DNA of 64,000 bases from Odiellus spinosus (taxonomy: Eukaryota; Arthropoda; Arachnida; Opiliones; Phalangiidae), in contig OY987231.1 of the NCBI GenBank assembly GCA_963920705.1, positions 24,378,200-24,442,199 on the forward strand, read 5' to 3'. Position numbers and translations under genes: made by a program. The notes below the pieces were generated by a model that was not told the DNA's origin, searched no databases, and saw only the letters and a list, made by a program, of their open reading frames with translations. Positions 23,353-37,047 of this stretch are shown piece by piece (position 1 is the first letter of the stretch; each line of letters opens with the position of its first letter).

Positions 23353-26300
23353 AATTTCCTATAAATATTATTATTATTTTTTTCTCGGTCGCACTCCGCT
23401 AAAAAAATTGGCGAACGCGTCTTTAGTCTCCGCCGAGATAAAATATTATTATTATTATTATTATTATTATTTTGTTCATTTCCATTTTGATGATATTTTG
23501 GCCAATTCTCGGTCGTTCTCCCTCTCTGTGGTGGCGCCTGGAGTGTCGTCATCCCCGCATCTCGCCAGAGACGCTTTATCGTATAACGCTCGCCGAAACT
23601 ACTTCCCTAAATAAATATTTTGTTTCGTCGTTTCCTTCCATCTTCCACGGCCACTAAAATGCAAATTTATATTTTCAAAATTCTCCCTATACTGTATGTA
23701 TACTCGGCGAAAGTTATTCCTCAAAAGCTATAGAAGAAAAAGGGCTTTTCTATTCTAATTTGGGCGTCGAGCGGGTGTCCAAACTATAGGCGTAAAATCG
23801 TACCGAATTCCGGGCCGCTAAAACCTCAATTAATTAAATTAATTCATTTTCGAGTTTTTTAAAAACGAATCTTCGAAAAAATGGCCGTCCTTGGCTTTGA
23901 TTTTTCGAAATAAGAAGAAGAGAAATTGGTTCGCCGCCAATTGCCGTAACCGATAATCGAAACACGCTCCTTTCGGGTCTCGTTAACGCGTTTTCCTTAG
24001 TTTTATTATCCCGGACAAATTTAAATTCTCGTATTTGAAAAAAAAAAAATCTCGCCCTTCGAATAAAACTGGTTTTCGCGATTTAGTCATTCTCGAATGT
24101 AAAGGAAAGGTCGTGGGTCATTTCGGGTCGGGTCAAGCGCGTGCCGCGGGGGATTACAAACCGGCTTAGATCTTTCTTCACGCCCTCGCCGAGACAAATT
24201 TATTTCCGAGCCAAAATCACGTTATACGAACGAGGAAAAACATTTCATTTTTGTCGTCACTTTGGAAAGGGTTTAAATGGCCACGAAGGATCGGGTTTAG
24301 AACGGGCGAATTCGATCGTTTCCAAGTTCGCCAAGCGCGCGGTTAAATATATAGGGGATCCGCGTAGGTAGCTAAAGTTATTGGCCCAACTCGACTTGAA
24401 AATAAATTTCAACTTCAGGATGTTTAAAAGCGCCCGGGAAATAAATAGGAATTATAAATATTACCGCGAGAGAGAGATAAATTATTTTTATTATATTTAT
24501 TTTTCAAAAATAACGTTGATCTTTCCTAAGCCTATAATTTGAAATTGCTTAGTAAACGTAATGTCCTTTGCGAAGCCATTCTTCGCGCGCCTATAGGGTT
24601 TTTACTTTTTATTATTTAATCGAAACCTCTGGAAGTTCTACGAGTCAATTACAATTGGTCTTGTCCGTGGAAAGATTGATTATCCAATGAGAGCGCGAGT
24701 GTTCTTAATTGTCAACGGCAATTATTCAACTTATTATTTCCTTTAATTATCGAAATCGGAGTTGTTCCAGCGCTTTTTTTCGCGTTCGTCCGTCTTCTAT
24801 ATGTCGTATTTATCTAGGTATGACGCGTAAAGGGGGGAGGGGCGGTGAAGGCCGAATAAACGCCCGTCTTTTCGGCTTTCGAGCAAATCGCGTGTCCGTC
24901 CGTCATCGCGGCTACACCCAAGCATTTTTTAACGCTATTAGCCCCCTACCTCCAAACCCAGCCCGGATAAAGAATAGGGCCTTTTCTCGCCGTAAAACGC
25001 CCCAACACCCCCCCCCCCCCGACCCCTCGCGTACTTTTAAACGTTTTTACCCCTTAATCGCTCTTCGTAAATTTCCCTCAAAACGACGCTTGTTTTTCCT
25101 AATTCGCTCGATGGAAAATGATTTGTTGGCTGACAACTTCATTCTCCCTTTAAATTCCCGCAGAAAACGCGTTATTTTTATTCTACGGGGTCCTCGGTCC
25201 CTTCTAAGGTTGTATCTGATTATCCGAATGTATAAGCGGGAGGGGAGAAGGAGGGAATATAAAATACGATTAGAATTTGCGGATCGTCAGCGAAAGTCAG
25301 CCCTCCAAATCTTTTTTTTTTTTTCTTTTTTGAAAAGTCAGCGCTGTATAAACATTAAGACGAATACATTGGCTATATCGCTTCGAAGCTAACCAACCCC
25401 CCCCCCCACCAAATGCTTTTTTTCTTCCTTAAATATACTGTATTTTAGACATTTTGAAAATAAGCCTAATATAATATAATATAGACTTAGGGTAATATGA
25501 AAGCGAACGCGATTCTGTAGTAAGACGAACCTCTTAAGCCAATCATCGTCGAGTAAACGCTCAAAACGGATACTTATTATTAAATATTAATATATATATC
25601 TTTGTATATGATATCTCGGATAAGACTCGTTAAGACGCCATCTAATTAAAGATTTGTTCGGAGAAAACGCGACACGATGGCGCATTTAGAAAAACTTATT
25701 TACGAGAGGTTTCTTCGGTCGTTGGTTGCTTTTCCTTTTCGTTCGGTTGTGAGTATAGGATAGTTGTAGTAGACAGAAGCGTTTTCAATTTTCCGAAAGG
25801 GAACCGAGATCGAAATTGAAAAAAATAAAGAAAAAAAAAAGCGTTTCTTTTTAATATTGTCGCGGCCGGCGCCAATTGGAGAATTGGAAACGTTGTCCCA
25901 ACTTTGATAGATTTTCGAGAAAGAATGCTAAGATATAGCCGCGGATGGATGGACTGCGGGGAATCCGAGAAATAGGAGAACTTACTCCGACGATGGGAAA
26001 AGAACAAGGGATATAAAAGAACGGGATCGAGGGAAGGATTGGATTCCGGATTGGATGGAAAAGATAGAGCTTAAAGCGGCTCGTTCGCACTCGGGGTTTT
26101 AAATACATTCCCAGAATTTGAAAAGATAAAGAATTATCTCGACTTAATTAGTTAATGTAATTGATAGCAAATCGTCCCTTAATTATTAGCGTTAATTAAG
26201 CGTTTTCCTTTCTATATTAAACCGAGTAAATTTATAATAGAGCGCGATCGTACAAATATAATAATTCAAATTATTCGATATTAAAATAAGTCGCGAATAA

Positions 26301-27430
26301 AATTGGTTGTAGAATCATTCTCGGTATGTTTGATCCGAACGGAACGTCGAAGCTTTGTTTGGAAAAGAAGGCGGGGTTAAAGAATAATAAGAAATTTCAT
26401 TTTGTAAAATATTCCATCTTAGCCGCGGTGACGCGAGACCGAAGTGGGAAAGAAAATGGCAATTATTCCTTTTAATTAGTAATTAAAAGCTAATAAGGAA
26501 AAAGAGTAGATCTTTATCGATAGCGTATAATATAGAGGGGCGAGGCGCCGCACGCTCGTTCAATTGAAACGAAGACTTAAAAATTATAATTTAAAGCGAC
26601 GCTGCCACCCGACCCCCCCCCCCCCCCTATATCCAAAACTGACCATTCGAATACGTTCCAGAAACCTTTGACGTCATCGAGGGGAATATTACAATTAATA
26701 TATTATTTTTCCTATACGTTTATAAACTAAACGAATATAATCCGTTGAGAATTTCGAAAAAATGTTGGCAACGTCTCTTTAAAAAACGATATGATCCCAT
26801 TTTCTTTCGCGATGTTTTATTTTTTATTTTATTTTATTTTTTCTCCGCGACGCTCTGTCAATTTCGCCAGCACTCATTACCGGCGTTATCTCCTTTCCAA
26901 TTTACCAATAATATTCGGGATTATACACGCCCTATTGACTCTTAATACCGTACGAGAATGATAATAAATCTAAAACAATGCCTCTTATCGCCGCTTATAT
27001 ATACTCCCTATAGATATAAACGAAATGTCCGAATATCTCGTTAATTTCCAAATAGCTAGATAAACGTCTAGCTTTAATTATAGCTTGACGAAAGGATTTT
27101 TTAAACTCGTACGCGTACGTGGCGATCATGAATAGCCTCGTCTAGGTTATCGTCCTCCGAAGCCGCGAACCGTGACGGAAATTAAAATCCAATTTAAATG
27201 ATTTAAGTATATATTCTTGTCCTTCGTCAACAAAGTCATTTTCCTACAAACCCGGGAAATCTCGTTAAATAATATTGAATTTGATTTAAAATTGGCGGAT
27301 TCCATCGTCGTTGGTTGGTACGACCCAAATTAGCTAAACTCCTAATTTTATTACCAATTTTTAAACCTCCCAGAATTATATATTTTTTGGGATTCATTTT
27401 TTCCGGGTCAAAATTTAGGCGTTACTCTTA
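23353..27430. other. No gene recognised; simple repeats and one T2-like motif
   Basis: An (ATT)n tract lies at 23445-23471, C runs at 25008-25020, 25397-25407 and 26613-26627, a TGACGTCA octamer at 26669-26676 and a T2-like motif (minus) at 25138-25154. The longest + strand frame of the window (24709-25392, 227 codons) reads straight through the T2-like motif, a C run and a T run and has no recognisable domain. I regard it as a chance frame. Confidence 0.45.
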
Positions 27431-27654
27431 CAGGGTTGCAATTAACAGACCTGGAAAACCTGGAAAAGTCGAGGAATTTCAAAATTGTCCAAAGGTCGGG
27501 GAATATTCGTATTATCCAAAAATAAAAATGTGGAAATTGCTTTTTACTAGTAATTTAAAGCTTTAATTTGGTCAGGGAAAAACGGTGTAGATGGTCAGGG
27601 AAAACCTGGAAATGTATAGGGAGTTTTGTTACGAATAATCCGCGGCAACCCGTG
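27431..27654 (+). mobile_element. hAT-like element, diverged copy
   Basis: The left end CAGGGTTGCA is followed by CTGGAAAACCTGGAAAAGTC, GGTCGGGGAAT, GGTCAGGGAAAA twice and the right end GCGGCAACCCGTG. The word TCTTA flanks both sides and may be a target-site remnant. Subrepeat order differs from the 789 and 23053 copies, so this may be a separate subfamily. Confidence 0.6.
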
Positions 27655-28158
27655 TCTTAAGATCCAGACGCGAGGGTTAGGGGAAGTCATTTTGTAGATT
27701 GTCTCGGCTAGCGAAGTTCTATACGAACGATAAGAGTTCGATATAAAAATAGTTTATAGCGAACTGAGACGCCAAAATGCTCTTAGACGATTGAAAAGCC
27801 CGCGTGTCGATTGTAAAACTGATATTTGAAAGTCGTCTTGTAGGAATAGCCTTCCGACAAGAAATAATATCCTTAAGTATACGTAGGCGTAGTATAGGAG
27901 ATAGAAAAAAAGCCTTCCATTCTATCCTTTTCTCGGGTTGACTCTCGATGGGGCGTCCAATCATTCGATGGGATCCGCGTATATACCCTTACTCTCTAAA
28001 AGGCTTTTGGGCGCGCGGAGCCTCAAAAACATCCCAATCTCCCCTTCGAATCTAGCGGCGACCATATCACCCCTTTTTTCCATTCCTTCTTTTTTTCCCA
28101 TCATTCGATACCATTTCAATCGGGAGTTGATACCTTCCTTCCTTCATCGCGCTCCTAG

Positions 28159-28923
28159 AAATTCGGGGAATTGGAATTTTAAATTCACGGAATTTTTAAA
28201 TTCAGGGATTTTTTTCTTTTTTTAATTCAGAGTTTTTTTTTTTTTTTTTTTTATTCAGAGTTTTTTTTTATTAATTCAAAGAATTTTTTTTTTATTAATT
28301 CAAAGAATTTTTATTTTAAATTCAGGGAATTTTTATTTTAAATTCAGGGAATTTTTATTTTAAATTCAGGCAATTTTTATTTTAAATTCAGGGATTTTTT
28401 TTTAAATTCAGGGAATTTTTTTTTTAAATTCAGGGAATTTTTTTTTTAAATTCAGGGAATTTTTTTTTAAATTCAGGGATTTTTTTTTTTTTTTAATTCA
28501 GGAATTTTTTTTTAAATTCAGGGATTTTTTTTTTTAAATTCTGGGATTTTTTTTTTTAAATTCAGAGAAATTTTTTTAATTCAGGGAATTTTTTTTTATT
28601 TTATTTTTTTTTAATTCAGAGAATTTTTTTTTAATTCAGGGAATTTTTTTTATTAAATTTTTATTTTTTTTAAATTCAGGGAATTTTTTTTTATTTTATT
28701 TTTTTTTTTAATTCAGGGAATTTTTTTATTTCATTTTTTCTTTTTTAAATTCAGGGAATTTATTTTAAATTCAGGGATTTTTTTTTAATTCAGGGAATTT
28801 TTTTATTTCATTTTTTCTTTTTTAAATTCAGGGAATTTATTTTAAATTCAGGGATGATTTTTTTTAATTCAGGGAATTTTTGTTTTAAATTCAGGGATTT
28901 TTATTTTAATTGAGGGAATTTGG
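28159..28923 (+). repeat. Tandem array of CAGGGAAT and poly-T units
   Basis: About 35 irregular units of the form AAATTCAGGGAATTTTTTTT, roughly 17-25 bp each, run for about 765 bp. The + strand is strongly T-rich. The core CAGGGAATTT matches the internal subrepeats of the hAT-like elements nearby (27431-27654), so expansion from such an element is plausible. An open frame at 27938-28225 runs into its start and is not supported. Confidence 0.9.
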
Positions 28924-31900
28924 GCTCGAGTAAGAACGAGTCGCTATAGCGGATACGTATGTATTTATCGGCTTCAGTCCCTGGTCGTGATTCGACTCGA
29001 AAAAACGAATCTCGCTGTTGGCCCCGAAGGGAATCCAAGTTCACGCAACCATCGAGTTTATAGTCGATGAAATACCGCGTTAGATTTCAGCGCGTAATAA
29101 AACTACGGCGGAAACTTATCTCGTACGAAATCCCGCGTAAAATAAAGTAGTTCTCGTAAATAGTTGTAGCGCGAAAATAGCGAAAAGGGTTTGATTAGGG
29201 AGGGGGCGACGAAACTCTATATTATCCGTTATAATCTTAGAAAGACTTCAATTTTCGTATTAAAACCGGGTTTTCTAACGGGAAAGTCGGGTCCTTTTCG
29301 AGGCTGGAATCGAACAAAGTATCGGATGACGCGAAATAAAAGGATGGGGAGGGGGGTGATATTTCGCTCTCTATCTTCGATACGAAGGCGCGATTGAGAG
29401 GCTGAACCCCCATTTACTCCCCTCAAGCCGCTAGAGCTCCGAAATTGCGCGTCGCGTATGGAACCTTTCCCGTCGAATGGCACACGCTCCGAATCTCAAG
29501 CCCGAGGATAAAAATCTCGCATAAAATCCAACGAAGGGAAAAATTCTAGAACAAAGGAATGATAAAATGTCGAGCGGGGATGCCAGAGAGATCATCATCC
29601 TCGTCGTAGTGGAGGAGGACGACTGATTATTATCGCTTCTCGATGATTGGCGGATTATTAGGACCAAATTATCGGGCTCTATCCGCGAGCCTTACATCGA
29701 GGGATATTTGTTTATCAAATAATTTAAATATCAGTGATATGATTTTCCGAACTAATTTGAATTATTTCGACGTTTTACTTTCCCTTGAAAGAGAATATTT
29801 GACGATTGGCAAAAAAACGCTCTCGGCTCTCTCCGTCGGCGCTCGAAGGGTTGAAGTTTTCAAAGTAAAAAGGGTTCTCTGATCTCTCGATCGCTCCGCT
29901 CGCCGAGTTCTCGTATTTCCTTAAAATTGATGGAATTGGGAACTAATATTTGTTTAATCTCGAATGTCGGTGGGCGCGTGTCGCGCGGCCCGAAGCGAAT
30001 AACCATCAATTTCCCCGCGCGCCAACCTCCATTTTGTCTTAGACTCGTACGATGCTGGCCAAAAATATTTAAATTTTAGTCAAAATGAAGGCGGCCGAGA
30101 GAGAAACTTAAGCCTATTTAGTTTCCGCAAATTCTTAATACATTTTCGAGGAAAAAAAGGGGGTTGGGGGTTTCCAAATTTCGTCGTTTCATTTGCAAGT
30201 TACGACGCAAACCGAGCTTATAGCCCGCTTTAATTCCACCTAAGATAAATGGGGTTCCCGGCCCCTTACGCCTTTACCTTCGGGGGCGTTCGAGTTTCGA
30301 GACTGATTTTAAAAAGAGTTGGCGCGTTCCAAGAAGAAAGTTTTCAACTGGTATCAAACTAGAGTATTGTAGATCCTCCTTTAAATCTTCGTTAGAGATT
30401 CAAGGCCGGGGTGTTCTCGTATCTATCGCCAATTCCGGCTGAATTTCCCCTCGAATTAATTTCACCTTGATTTGACAGCGCGTACGAAGTAAGGCTTCGC
30501 TATAATCCTACGAGAAAAGGTATAACCTTTAGCTTCGTTTCGATCGTAAACTCCGTATTGAAAAGGAGATTGTAAATTTGTTCGGGGGAGGTGAGGTGGG
30601 GGGTTGGTTAGCGGCCGGGTTATAATACATCTTTTTCGTGAACATTTTAAAGAATTTTGCGCGTTTTCCATAAGCTGCAAATTTTCCGCTTATGGTAAAG
30701 GGTTAAAAAGGCCCTTAGCTTAGCAAATCCCGAAAAGAAGCCCCCCCCCGCCCCCCCTTCTTTCTGCCACTACACCCCCAACCCACAACCCCCCCTCGCT
30801 CCGAGCTTAGGTTTGGGGGGGCAGCCATTCCCCCGTGACGCGATCTTTATGCAAATTGGACCTCTCGCTTTTTCCCATTTAAGCTATAACCCTTACGTCG
30901 GTCGCCGACTCGAAAACGTCGAGAATTTACGTTAAAACGAAGCGATTTTCGTCGTATTTTTTCGTAGCATTTTAAGGATGAAATTGCGATATAGGTCTCT
31001 CCCCGTTTTATTTGTAAAAAGGCGCCAACTTTGCGCGAAATTGTTCGTCGGCGTTGAACTTTCCCCTCCTCGATCCGCCTCGCTCTTCTATACCAGATGA
31101 TAATAATAAACGTTAGAGCACCTGGACCCCGCAACCGCGCGCGTTTTCAAACGCCAAAAATATGGAAAAATAGATCAAAATAGGCCATTTTCCCCCTCAA
31201 CAATCTTATAATCCTACCCCTTAAATTTAAATTGAAAAATATTCATTTTGGGTCTAGAATTTTCAAATTTCAATTTCTCAAAATAACCTTAATCATTTCG
31301 TTAATTTATTTTAATCGACAGAGTTAAAGCGACTTAGATTAGCGAACGTTCTTATTCGATATATCAATCTTCGCGAAGCCGCGGGTCGAAGGGAAAATTA
31401 AAGATATTTTTTATTTCAAATATTCGTACAAAAATTATAAAAAGATTTTAGCGTTCAACGATTAATCAAAGAATTCAGACACCGATCAAAATTCTTCGAT
31501 CAATTATTAAATTCTTAGCGAAATAAAAGATTCGAGGCAATTGTTAGTCGTCTATCGAAGACGACTTAAATTAAACGCAATTTTTGTATTACGCCTGTAG
31601 AAATGTTCGGCCAACGCGCTTCGGAGCTCTCGCGGAAGCCGACGACCAGGGGCAACGCCTCTCTCCACTCGATACTCCCCTTAATTAAATATTGTCGAGA
31701 TATATCTCCATTTTAAATATTCATTTGAGCAAAACATGTTTGTAGAGAAGCGCTTTTTCTACGTTAAATATTAAGCAGGCTTGTACAAAGACGCTAAGAA
31801 ATAGCCAAGTCATAATCTTTGAATTCCCCAAACAAATCTTTCGCTTTTTACAAATCCACAATTAATTAATCCCCGAATAAATCTTCCTAAATTATTCAAA

Positions 31901-32550
31901 TCTCGAAAATTACCCCTCGACTAAAGTTTGGGGTTGATCCTTCCGATTTGTGGGTTGGTCAAGATTTGGGTTGTAAAGAATTAAATTTAAAAATATATTT
32001 GTAAATAGTTTTGGGCTAAACTAATTTGGCTTTTAGCAGCCAATAGAAACGCGCCGCTCCGTATATAGGTGTGTTAGGGAAAATAATTAGCGATTAGCGT
32101 CCTTACCTGCGTTATATTCGGACGAGGAGGTCGAATCGAAGTGGGCGGGGTCGAATTATTTTATTAAGCCAAACAAACCGCGGTTCACCTTTGGTATTTG
32201 TTAAATTTGGGTTAACGCGACTTTAATAGCGCTTTATATTTGACGGCGAAGCTGGGTGGTTGCGATGTCGATCCGACTTTACTCATTACCCGAGAATGAC
32301 GAAATGAGACGAAATGAGAAAAGGACCCCTCGCTGTTGAGCTTCGTCCTTCCAACGCGTGTACGGCGGGAGAGAACGCTACATATATACGGGAGGCTGCC
32401 CCTCCGGGTCCCGAGAGGCATCCCCCCACCCCCCACCCCCGCCTACGCTTAGATTCAACCCCTAGATTACTCGTGACGTCACGAAATTAACTAGAAATAG
32501 TAGAGAAAGGACCGGAATATAACACCCCCGCCTCACTCCCAATACCAAAT
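28924..32550. other. No gene recognised
   Basis: I see only minor features. They are a 9-base C run (30741-30749) inside a C-rich string, a palindromic CRE-like CGTGACGTCACG (32472-32483) and short open frames without domains. Nothing here supports a gene. Confidence 0.5.
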
Positions 32551-33200
32551 GGTTCGACGAATTGAAAGCAATACGGCTCGAAGGCGGTGTTAACAAGTAA
32601 AGAGTTAATAAAAGATATACCCCTAATTTAAATTTCTCTAGTTTCGGTTTCATTAGCTCGTTGAAGTTGTCGCGTTTAACGAATTGAAACTAATACTGAT
32701 GGGAAAATAGTGATACGTATCTCTTATACGCGTAATTTATTATTTCTCCGGCTTCGGTTTTATTAGCTCTTTTATTCTAAATAATTGTCAAAAATGAATT
32801 AATCGGATAGTCAAGTTTAAAACTTTTAGAAGTAAAAGGTTTCAAAGGGAGGAGGAAGAGAAAATAGCTCGTTTTTAAATGGGAAAAATGTAGGCCTCGA
32901 AGCTTTCCTTTTATTAGTCGCTTATATTGAAAACTAGACGGTATTGTTTGGTTCCGTTTAAGATCCGGCGCGCAATATAGTTCAAAGCGGGGAGGTAAGA
33001 AAATTAGGCTTAATATTTATCCGTTATTTAGGCTTCGATTCCATTCGGTCGTGGAGATAATAACGAAATAACCTAGAAGTCTCGGTTTACGTTCGTTTAA
33101 CGAACTGAAAGCGATACGATGGCAAGGCGGGGGGGTCCTTTAAAAGCCTAGCTTAAATAAGTCTCGATTGTAAGGTTCCTCCTTTATTAGCTCCTTCTCT
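32550..33200 (+). repeat. Degenerate repeat with CGTTTAACGAATTGAAA and TTCGGTTTTATTAGCTC blocks
   Basis: Three degenerate units carry the same pair of blocks. Block one is ACGAATTGAAA plus an ATACG- or ATACT-type word (about 32555, 32672 and 33094). Block two is TTCGGTTTCATTAGCTC or similar (about 32643, 32753 and 33169). The first two units are adjacent with a period of about 117 bp; the third is about 420 bp on. It is either an old minisatellite or three copies of a short dispersed element. No further annotation is possible. Confidence 0.45.
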
Positions 33201-35528
33201 TAGCGTCGAATAATTACGGTATATCGCGCTACAATTTCCTTCCAATCTTAATAGGAACTAAACCTCTAATATAAATAAGCGTAACCAAAAAGTATTAATG
33301 GAGGCATTCTAAGGTTAGCCCGCGGTGAAACTCCTATATATATAAATCCCAAGGTTATCCGCCGTGAAAGAGTTGGGGTTTCGCGGGCCCCCAATTTAAA
33401 GCGTCGCGTTAAGTTGAAAGCGGGTTTAAAATTTAACCTTGAACCGTTCCCTCGGCGTTCTCGGGGCATCCCCTAGCCTTTATAACGCTGTACAGTTTGG
33501 TCGATCGCGCTCGGGAGCCCCGCTTGAAGCCCCAGTTTGAGGCCGCGTTGCCAGGTAAAGCGGCGCCCCCGAGAAAAAAATGTTGGCGTGTCACGAACCA
33601 AAAAGGAAAAAGAAAGAATAGGGAGTTTATATATTTTTGAATCGCGGGATGAGATGATGGAGGAAAAGGGGTGCGAGCCGTAAGGGGGAGGGGGAAGGGG
33701 GAGGGGGAAACGAACGGGTTCACTCTTCTATTCCAGTTGAGTCATCCCTGTACCTCGTTCCCCGTAGCTAGTATAGTATAGGGGGGGGGGGGGGGCTCGC
33801 TCGGCGCCTTCCGATCAGGAAACAAAGGGGTTTTCAACCCCGATCAGCCTCTCTAGTCTCTACGAGCCTCTAACCTTTAAAGGGGCAGTCTAGACGTCTT
33901 ATAACGCACATTCAACCCTATTGAACTGGAAACAACGAAACCTCGCCATTAAAATAAAGAATAATGGGCCCTAATGACCCCCAAACACGGGCCATTTAAT
34001 TAATTTAGATAAACAGAATACATTTCTTATAAAGGGTTAAATTAAAGACATTTTCCATTTTCTTAAAAATGAAGGTAATCGTTATAGCTTCGGTTTCATT
34101 TCAAATTCGGGTCTACAACTCGAAAGCGGAGGATATAATTAAGGGTTAATTTCCGGGTGACTGACATAGACTTTCCCTTTTTTTTCCCGAAGGGGTGGAA
34201 AGCTCCGATTTTTTTCTATTTTTTTGTCGGTTGTACCCTTTCACCGGGCCTTCACTGGCGCTCGCGGGGTGTCGAGGGATTCTGTTCCTCGATGGCGGGC
34301 CTCGTTCTATAATGAGTCACGAAAGACGGACAGACAGACACTCTCGTCGACGATCTCGCTATTCTCTAGAAACACCTTTTTTCGATTAAAAGCGAATGAA
34401 AAGAACGAATCCGTCGATTGTACTATTTGCCGCTATATTCTACTCCGAACCTTCTTCCCTTCCCTCCCTCCCTCCCTCGTTCGCTTATAATTGAATTCGA
34501 TTGAATACGCCAACAACAGAGACGTATAACTCACAATTAAACTTTTATATATCGACAAAACGACTAAAGCCATTCCTAGAAAATCTTTATTCGAGAAAAT
34601 TGTTCTTCTTAGAATTCTGAAAATTTGAGATAATTTTATAGTTTCGTACGAAATTTAAGTTGGTAATGGGTTAATTTCAATTTCCATAGTACTTGGAACT
34701 ACTATACTTATTGTAGCGTAATAGTTAAGAAGGTAAAGGTACGTTTATAATTTCATTAAATAGAGCGATGAGAAGGTGAAGATTCTAGAATTAATGTTGA
34801 AATTCGACTTTTATATCAGCTCGAACTTTCTCTCTCGTCTCTCGAATGTTGGAAAACATATTCTGGTAAATTAGGCCATCTCTTATATAGTTCTCCTCCT
34901 TGATCCCGCTCAGCCTCCGGTTCGCGACCCTCATCTCCTCCTCCTTCTATCCCCATATATCATTTTTGGTCGCGGCCACTCTCCTCTCGGAATCTCTCTC
35001 TCGTCAACCCTCGCTTTGAAAACGCCACCGAATCATCCCCGAGGCCTTTAATGGAGTATCTTTTTTTCCTCCCCATTAAAAGAAAGCGGCGCGCGACATT
35101 TCTCCCCTTCCCTTCCCCCGTAGAAATTCTCATCTTCAGTTGACACCGCTTCCAAATATACGACCTCTTTTATCCTATATATAATAGGATCGAGCTGTAA
35201 AAAGGATCGTCACGCGCTGTCGATTGAAGGGTGAAATTGATCCGCGCGCGCTCCATCTCGGCCCGCGGCGAGTCTCGAGACCAAATCGCGCGCGCTCGTT
35301 TCCAAGGAAACAACAATTTAAAAAAAGAAAAACCCCGGGTTTTACCATTGAACAAGATCATGTTTTTATCCTAAAAGCAACCTTGGGCCACCTTGATAAG
35401 CGCCAACTCTAATTGGCCGGCAAATTTTGATATTAATTTTCAATTGTAAAACGTTTCATTCGACCTTTAAAGGGAAGCTCGCCAACTTGGAAAGATTGAT
35501 TTTATTTCTCGATTTCTCGTCGTTTAAA
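33201..35528. other. No gene recognised
   Basis: A short direct duplication AAGGTTAGCCCGCGGTGAAA / AAGGTTATCCGCCGTGAAAG lies 40 bp apart (33311 and 33351), and a 15-base G run at 33781-33795. The remainder shows no gene. Open frames are below 100 codons and unconvincing. Confidence 0.5.
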
Positions 35529-35813
35529 TAACGACGGTAAAAAAATAATACGAACAAATATTAAACTAGAAATAAATTTAAAACTAATCTCGAAAACGGG
35601 CTTAGCCGGATTCGAGGAGATCAGCCGGATTGGTTGGTCAACGATCTATCGAATATTATTACGAGTGTCGTAGAATTTTCGCGTTTCGCTCGTTGACCAA
35701 TCAACGCGAATAAATTCGGCTGATGTTCTCGAATAAAGTTAAGCCTATTTTCAATTTTTTAAATTTATTTTCAAGTTTAATATTTGTCGGTAAGAATGTT
35801 TACTGGTGGATTA
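35529..35813. mobile_element. Palindromic MITE, family A copy 2
   Basis: The left end TAACGACGGTAA leads into ATACGAACAAATATTAAACT and AGAAATAAATTTAAAACT. The right end mirrors this with AAATTTATTTTCAAGTTTAA, TATTTGTCGGTAA and ACTGGTGGATTA. The TIRs of about 65 bp match copy 1 (21098-21315). The interior holds GGATTGGTTGGTCAACG and CGTTGACCAATCAACG, so the whole element can fold back on itself. Non-autonomous, superfamily unassigned. Confidence 0.7.
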
Positions 35814-37047
35814 TCGCGCGCTATTGAAACTCGAAGGAATCGCTTAAAAGGAGTCGCTCGTTCCGGGGTTTCATTCTCCCTCGAAGGATCCGAATAAACT
35901 TTGTAACCGCGGCTTGATTTTTGGCTTTCTCGCGTTCGTGCAAAATTCTCGCGCGGCCTCCCGAAATAAAACTTTGATATTTGGACGCTCTTCTCTTCGC
36001 CCTGTGGGGTGGGGGGTTATAAAAGGGGGGGGGCAAGGAGGCCCCAACCGCGCCGTAGCTACTCTTCCTCATCTTCCTGAATTTCAAGAGGCCCCTTAGT
36101 TTTTTTTTGTTGGCGTAGTCGCCAGGCAGACGCCTCTCCATCTCCCAACCTGTTCCTCGTCTTCGAAATTTTGCCTCTTAAAACGTCCCGTGACGTCGAG
36201 CTTAAACGTAACGTTTTATTTCGTATATTCCTAAAGTTCCTAATCAACGGGGGGTTCCGTATATTCCGAGGCGAGCTTAAAATTAAATTAAATCTAATTC
36301 AGTTCCGATAGAAAATAGCGTCCGTTTCTTACATCGACGTTCATTATTCGGTTGATCGCTAATAGTTTACGCTTGACGTAGAACTACCATATTCAATCTC
36401 CCGAAATAATTTCGAAAGGCGTTTAAAGGAGATCTAGCTTTATACGCGCCGTAAACTCCGGCTGAATTGTCTATAAAATTAAAAGAACAAAATAATAAAA
36501 GCTCGCGCGAGGTACGCCAATCTCGCGAGCTTCTATCCTAATCGCCCGTTTAAAATGTCAGCGCGCGCGAAGATACCTTCCACTTTACGTTTAGGACGCG
36601 TTTTAACTGGGAGATGAGAGGGGATCATAGTTTGGCGCCTACTGACAACTGAGACTGGATAAAATAAACGCGAACTCGCGCGCCATCCTAATCAAGTTTA
36701 ATTTGCACCACGCGCGAATATATTCTCCCCGCTATTACTTTCCTATTTTCTCAAACGAGAAAGAAGGAGCGTATGTTTCGGGGCGTCGCGTATCGCGATT
36801 GATTGGGGTGGGGCTCGATCTCGGAATAATAAACTTTAGTTTTAGCGCCAATTCTTTTTTTTTTTATTCTGGGAGGCCGCCGCGTTCGATAATGAGTGGG
36901 AAAGTCGGTTGGAACGACCTTGAGAGAAAGCCATCCGCTTAACGTTATCCAGTCTCGAATATTATATCCATCCATCCGACTTAGGGAATGGATTCGAGTT
37001 AGCTCGTAGTTTGAGAATCAAATAACGAGGCTCATTCCAAATTAAAT
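35814..37047. other. No gene recognised
   Basis: A T2-like motif (minus) lies at 35870-35883 and a 9-base G run at 36025-36033. Open frames on both strands are short and unrelated to known proteins. Confidence 0.5.

Noticed and set aside
24709-25392. 227-codon open frame, + strand
   Set aside because: It is the longest in the window but reads through a T2-like motif, a 13-base C run and a T run, is rich in Arg/Phe/Pro, and shows no domain.
29643-29882. 79-codon frame with fairly ordinary amino-acid composition
   Set aside because: No domain, no convincing splice context, and an overlapping frame on the other strand.
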